From the NCBI GenBank assembly GCA_002309275.1, contig DBXL01000199.1, forward strand, positions 4,552 to 10,885: 6,334 nucleotides of DNA, read 5' to 3'. Source of the DNA: Ruminococcaceae bacterium UBA1213. GTDB lineage: Bacteria; Bacillota; Clostridia; Oscillospirales; Acutalibacteraceae. A program made the position numbers and the translations under genes. Shown here one piece after another: positions 4,231-6,334 of this stretch; position 1 is the first letter of the stretch; each line of letters starts with the position of its first letter. The notes under the pieces were generated by a model. It searched no databases. It had not been told where the DNA came from and saw only the letters and a list, made by a program, of their open reading frames with translations.

Positions 4231-6334
4231 TTATTTTTTAGCATCATACCATGTCTTTCCTATACCCGAATCGGCAGGCAGGGGAACTTTCAATTTTACA
4301 GCATTCTGCATTTCTTCACTTAAAATCTGTGCCGCCTGTAAAGCCTCACTTTCGGGAGCTTCTACTATCAGTTCATCATGCACTTGTAAAATCAATCTTG
4401 CTTTCAAGCCCTCTTTTTTAAGACGTTCATCAACTTTTATCATAGCGATTTTGATAATATCGGCAGCCGTTCCCTGAATAGGCATATTTTTGGCAACTCT
4501 CTCTCCGAATGCACGCAAATTGTGATTGGAAGATGTCAGCTCAGGTATTTTTCTTATCCTGCCAAACATGGTTTTGGCATAACCGTCATTTTTAGCCTGT
4601 TCAACAACATTTTTCAAATATCTGTCAATGCCCGAATAATGCGAGAGGTATTCTTTGATATATTTATCCGCCTCTTTCACTGATACATTTATATCTTTGG
4701 AAAGGGAAAATGCCCCTATTCCATAGACAATGCCGAAATTAACGGCTTTTGCCTTGCTTCGCATATCGGGTGTCACAAAATCAGCGGGCATATTGAATAC
4801 TTTTGACGCTGTGGAGGTGTGTATATCCAGATTATTTTTGAAAGCGTTTATCATGTTTTCATCATCGGCAACGTGTGCAAGCACTCTCAGTTCAATCTGC
4901 GAATAGTCAGCGTCAACCAAAACATATCCGTCTTTTGCAGTGAAGAACTTTCTGAACTCCCTGCCACGCTGTGTTCTCACAGGGATATTCTGCAAATTAG
5001 GCTCTGTTGAGCTTATTCTGCCTGTACGGGTTTCCGTCTGGTTAAAGCTTGAATGAATCCTGCCGTCACTGTCTATGACTTTTATAAGACCGTCACAATA
5101 GGTTGATTTCAGCTTTGCGACTGTCCTGTATTCCAGTATCTCATTAATAACAGGGTGATATATTTTCAGTTCTTCCAAAACATCTGCATTTGTCGAGTAA
5201 CCGCTTTTAGTTTTCTTTTTGGCAGGCAAGCCCAATTTTTCAAATAAAGCCTCTGCCAGCTGTTTCGGAGAGTTTATATTAAACTCATATCCCACATGGG
5301 AATAAATACTTTTTTGCAGTTCGTCAATTTCCTTTTGCAGTCTGATTCCATACTCCTGAATGGCATTTTTATCAACGGCAAAACCGATATTCTCCATTGA
5401 CGCAAGCACTTTTGAAAGCGGTATTTCTATATCATTCAGAAGGGCAGACTGTTTTTTATCTTCAATTTCTTTGGCAAGCACGTCTGCAACAGGCGTTAAT
5501 TTCAATACAGGGCATTCCCTTTCACACTCATAGGCAGATATATTATATTCCTGCAAAAGCCTGTCAAGTGAATAATCCTTTCTGTCGGGATTGAGAAGAT
5601 ATGCTGCTAAACTTGTATCAAATATTATCGAATGGCAGTCTGTTCCCATTTCATCAAGTTCTGCAAATACGGCTTTTGCATTGTGTGTACGCTTTTTAAT
5701 GGTGTCATCTTTGAAAAAGTTCTGCATGAACTCCCTGAAATCAGGCATTAAAGACGGCACTATATACACTTTTTCACCGTCATAAATGGAAATATCATTG
5801 AAGTAAACAAAATCAACTGTTTTATTTTTCAGATGTTCATACAGCTTTTCAAGGCTGTCAAACTCTGCATACTCAACACTTTTTATATCCGCCTGTTCCG
5901 TTTTCACGTCTTCACTGAAATCCATTTTTTTCATCAAAGAAAATAACTCCAGTTTTGCCATGATACGTTTTGCTTTTTCAGCGTCGCCCACTGTTTTCAC
6001 ATAGTGCGAAATATCTTTATCAATGGGAACATCTTTAACGATAGTGCCAAGCATTCGGCTTTTATATGCCATTTCTTTGCCGTCAATGAGTTTCTGACGC
6101 ACTCCCTTTTTTACATCAATCGTATCTATATTTTCATATATATAATCAAGATTTCCAAATCTTGCAATCAAATCTTTCGCACCTTTTTCACCTATGCCCG
6201 CAACACCCGGAATACAATCGGAAGTATCTCCCTGAATGGCTTTGATGTCTATGAGCTGAGGCGGTGCAACTCCGTAAACTTCTTTTATTTTATCTTCATC
6301 ATAAAGAGTTACATCAGGCTTGCCCATTTTCGTG
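4231..6334 (-). CDS. polA: DNA polymerase I (5' end of gene outside the window)
   Basis: The frame stays open to the window edge, upstream of an internal Met codon at 6327. That Met falls where other Pol I proteins continue, so it is not the start and roughly 150 N-terminal residues of the 5' nuclease are missing. Counting from that Met: residues 33-53 hold the 5' nuclease GDxSDxIPGVxGIGEKGA metal-binding and helix-hairpin-helix segment. Residues 150-270 are the 3'-5' exonuclease fold without its DxE and later acidic residues, so proofreading is probably lost, as in Bacillus and Thermus Pol I. The polymerase domain has TGRISSTEPNLQNIPVRT (435-452), motif A DADYSQIELR (472-481, catalytic D474), motif B RSKAKAVNFGIVYG (523-536, with F531 at the sugar-selecting site) and motif C QVHDE (648-652, catalytic D651). 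It fills repair gaps and removes Okazaki primers. It ends 19 bases before the phosphatase gene. Confidence 0.97.
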   Translation of the reverse strand, partial: TKMGKPDVTLYDEDKIKEVYGVAPPQLIDIKAIQGDTSDCIPGVAGIGEKGAKDLIARFGNLDYIYENIDTIDVKKGVRQKLIDGKEMAYKSRMLGTIVKDVPIDKDISHYVKTVGDAEKAKRIMAKLELFSLMKKMDFSEDVKTEQADIKSVEYAEFDSLEKLYEHLKNKTVDFVYFNDISIYDGEKVYIVPSLMPDFREFMQNFFKDDTIKKRTHNAKAVFAELDEMGTDCHSIIFDTSLAAYLLNPDRKDYSLDRLLQEYNISAYECERECPVLKLTPVADVLAKEIEDKKQSALLNDIEIPLSKVLASMENIGFAVDKNAIQEYGIRLQKEIDELQKSIYSHVGYEFNINSPKQLAEALFEKLGLPAKKKTKSGYSTNADVLEELKIYHPVINEILEYRTVAKLKSTYCDGLIKVIDSDGRIHSSFNQTETRTGRISSTEPNLQNIPVRTQRGREFRKFFTAKDGYVLVDADYSQIELRVLAHVADDENMINAFKNNLDIHTSTASKVFNMPADFVTPDMRSKAKAVNFGIVYGIGAFSLSKDINVSVKEADKYIKEYLSHYSGIDRYLKNVVEQAKNDGYAKTMFGRIRKIPELTSSNHNLRAFGERVAKNMPIQGTAADIIKIAMIKVDERLKKEGLKARLILQVHDELIVEAPESEALQAAQILSEEMQNAVKLKVPLPADSGIGKTWYDAKK

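Noticed and set aside
6325..6327. ATG at 6327 on the - strand as the start of a short Pol I
   Set aside because: The frame continues upstream to the window edge, the Met falls within the 5' nuclease domain, and no ribosome site precedes it. The gene is truncated by the window, not naturally short.

Overview
The window looks like chromosomal DNA from a low-to-moderate GC Clostridia-type Firmicute. The Ruminococcus/Oscillospiraceae group is my best guess, inferred from AT-rich codon use, strong Shine-Dalgarno sequences, a GTG start, a Pol I with a decayed proofreading domain, and a YwlE-type phosphatase. No rRNA, tRNA, CRISPR array, transposase or phage gene is visible.

Left part, + strand. 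Bases 1-120 are the 3' end of a gene whose product finishes in a perfect Glu-Thr-Ala tandem repeat and an acidic Asn/Ser-rich tail. An intrinsic terminator (127-161) closes it, and ten bases later a near-consensus sigma-A promoter (TTGAAA, 17 bp, TATAAT) begins a new unit. That unit holds two adjacent genes (228-1169 and 1182-2123), each of 313 residues, which I read as diverged paralogs. Each has a soluble N-terminal domain, a CxxC-18-CxxC zinc-ribbon-like motif, a glycine-zipper first membrane helix and three further membrane helices. I do not recognise the family.

Middle, 2124-2289. This convergent intergenic region has a perfect 14-bp hairpin in its centre, an imperfect outer inverted repeat around it, and a pyrimidine-rich simple repeat touching the end of tsaD.

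Right part, - strand. Four tightly packed genes run polA (5' end beyond the window), a low-molecular-weight phosphatase of the YwlE arginine-phosphatase type, rimI, tsaD. The gaps are 19 bp, a 47-bp overlap and 4 bp, so they are probably one operon with translational coupling. Pol I serves DNA repair and Okazaki-fragment processing. RimI acetylates ribosomal protein S18. TsaD makes the t6A modification of ANN-decoding tRNAs. The TsaD partners TsaB and TsaE are not in the window.

The conserved - strand block is ordinary housekeeping. The least explained material is the paralogous membrane-protein pair and the structured convergent intergenic region. I see no convincing evidence of a defence system or other exotic machinery.
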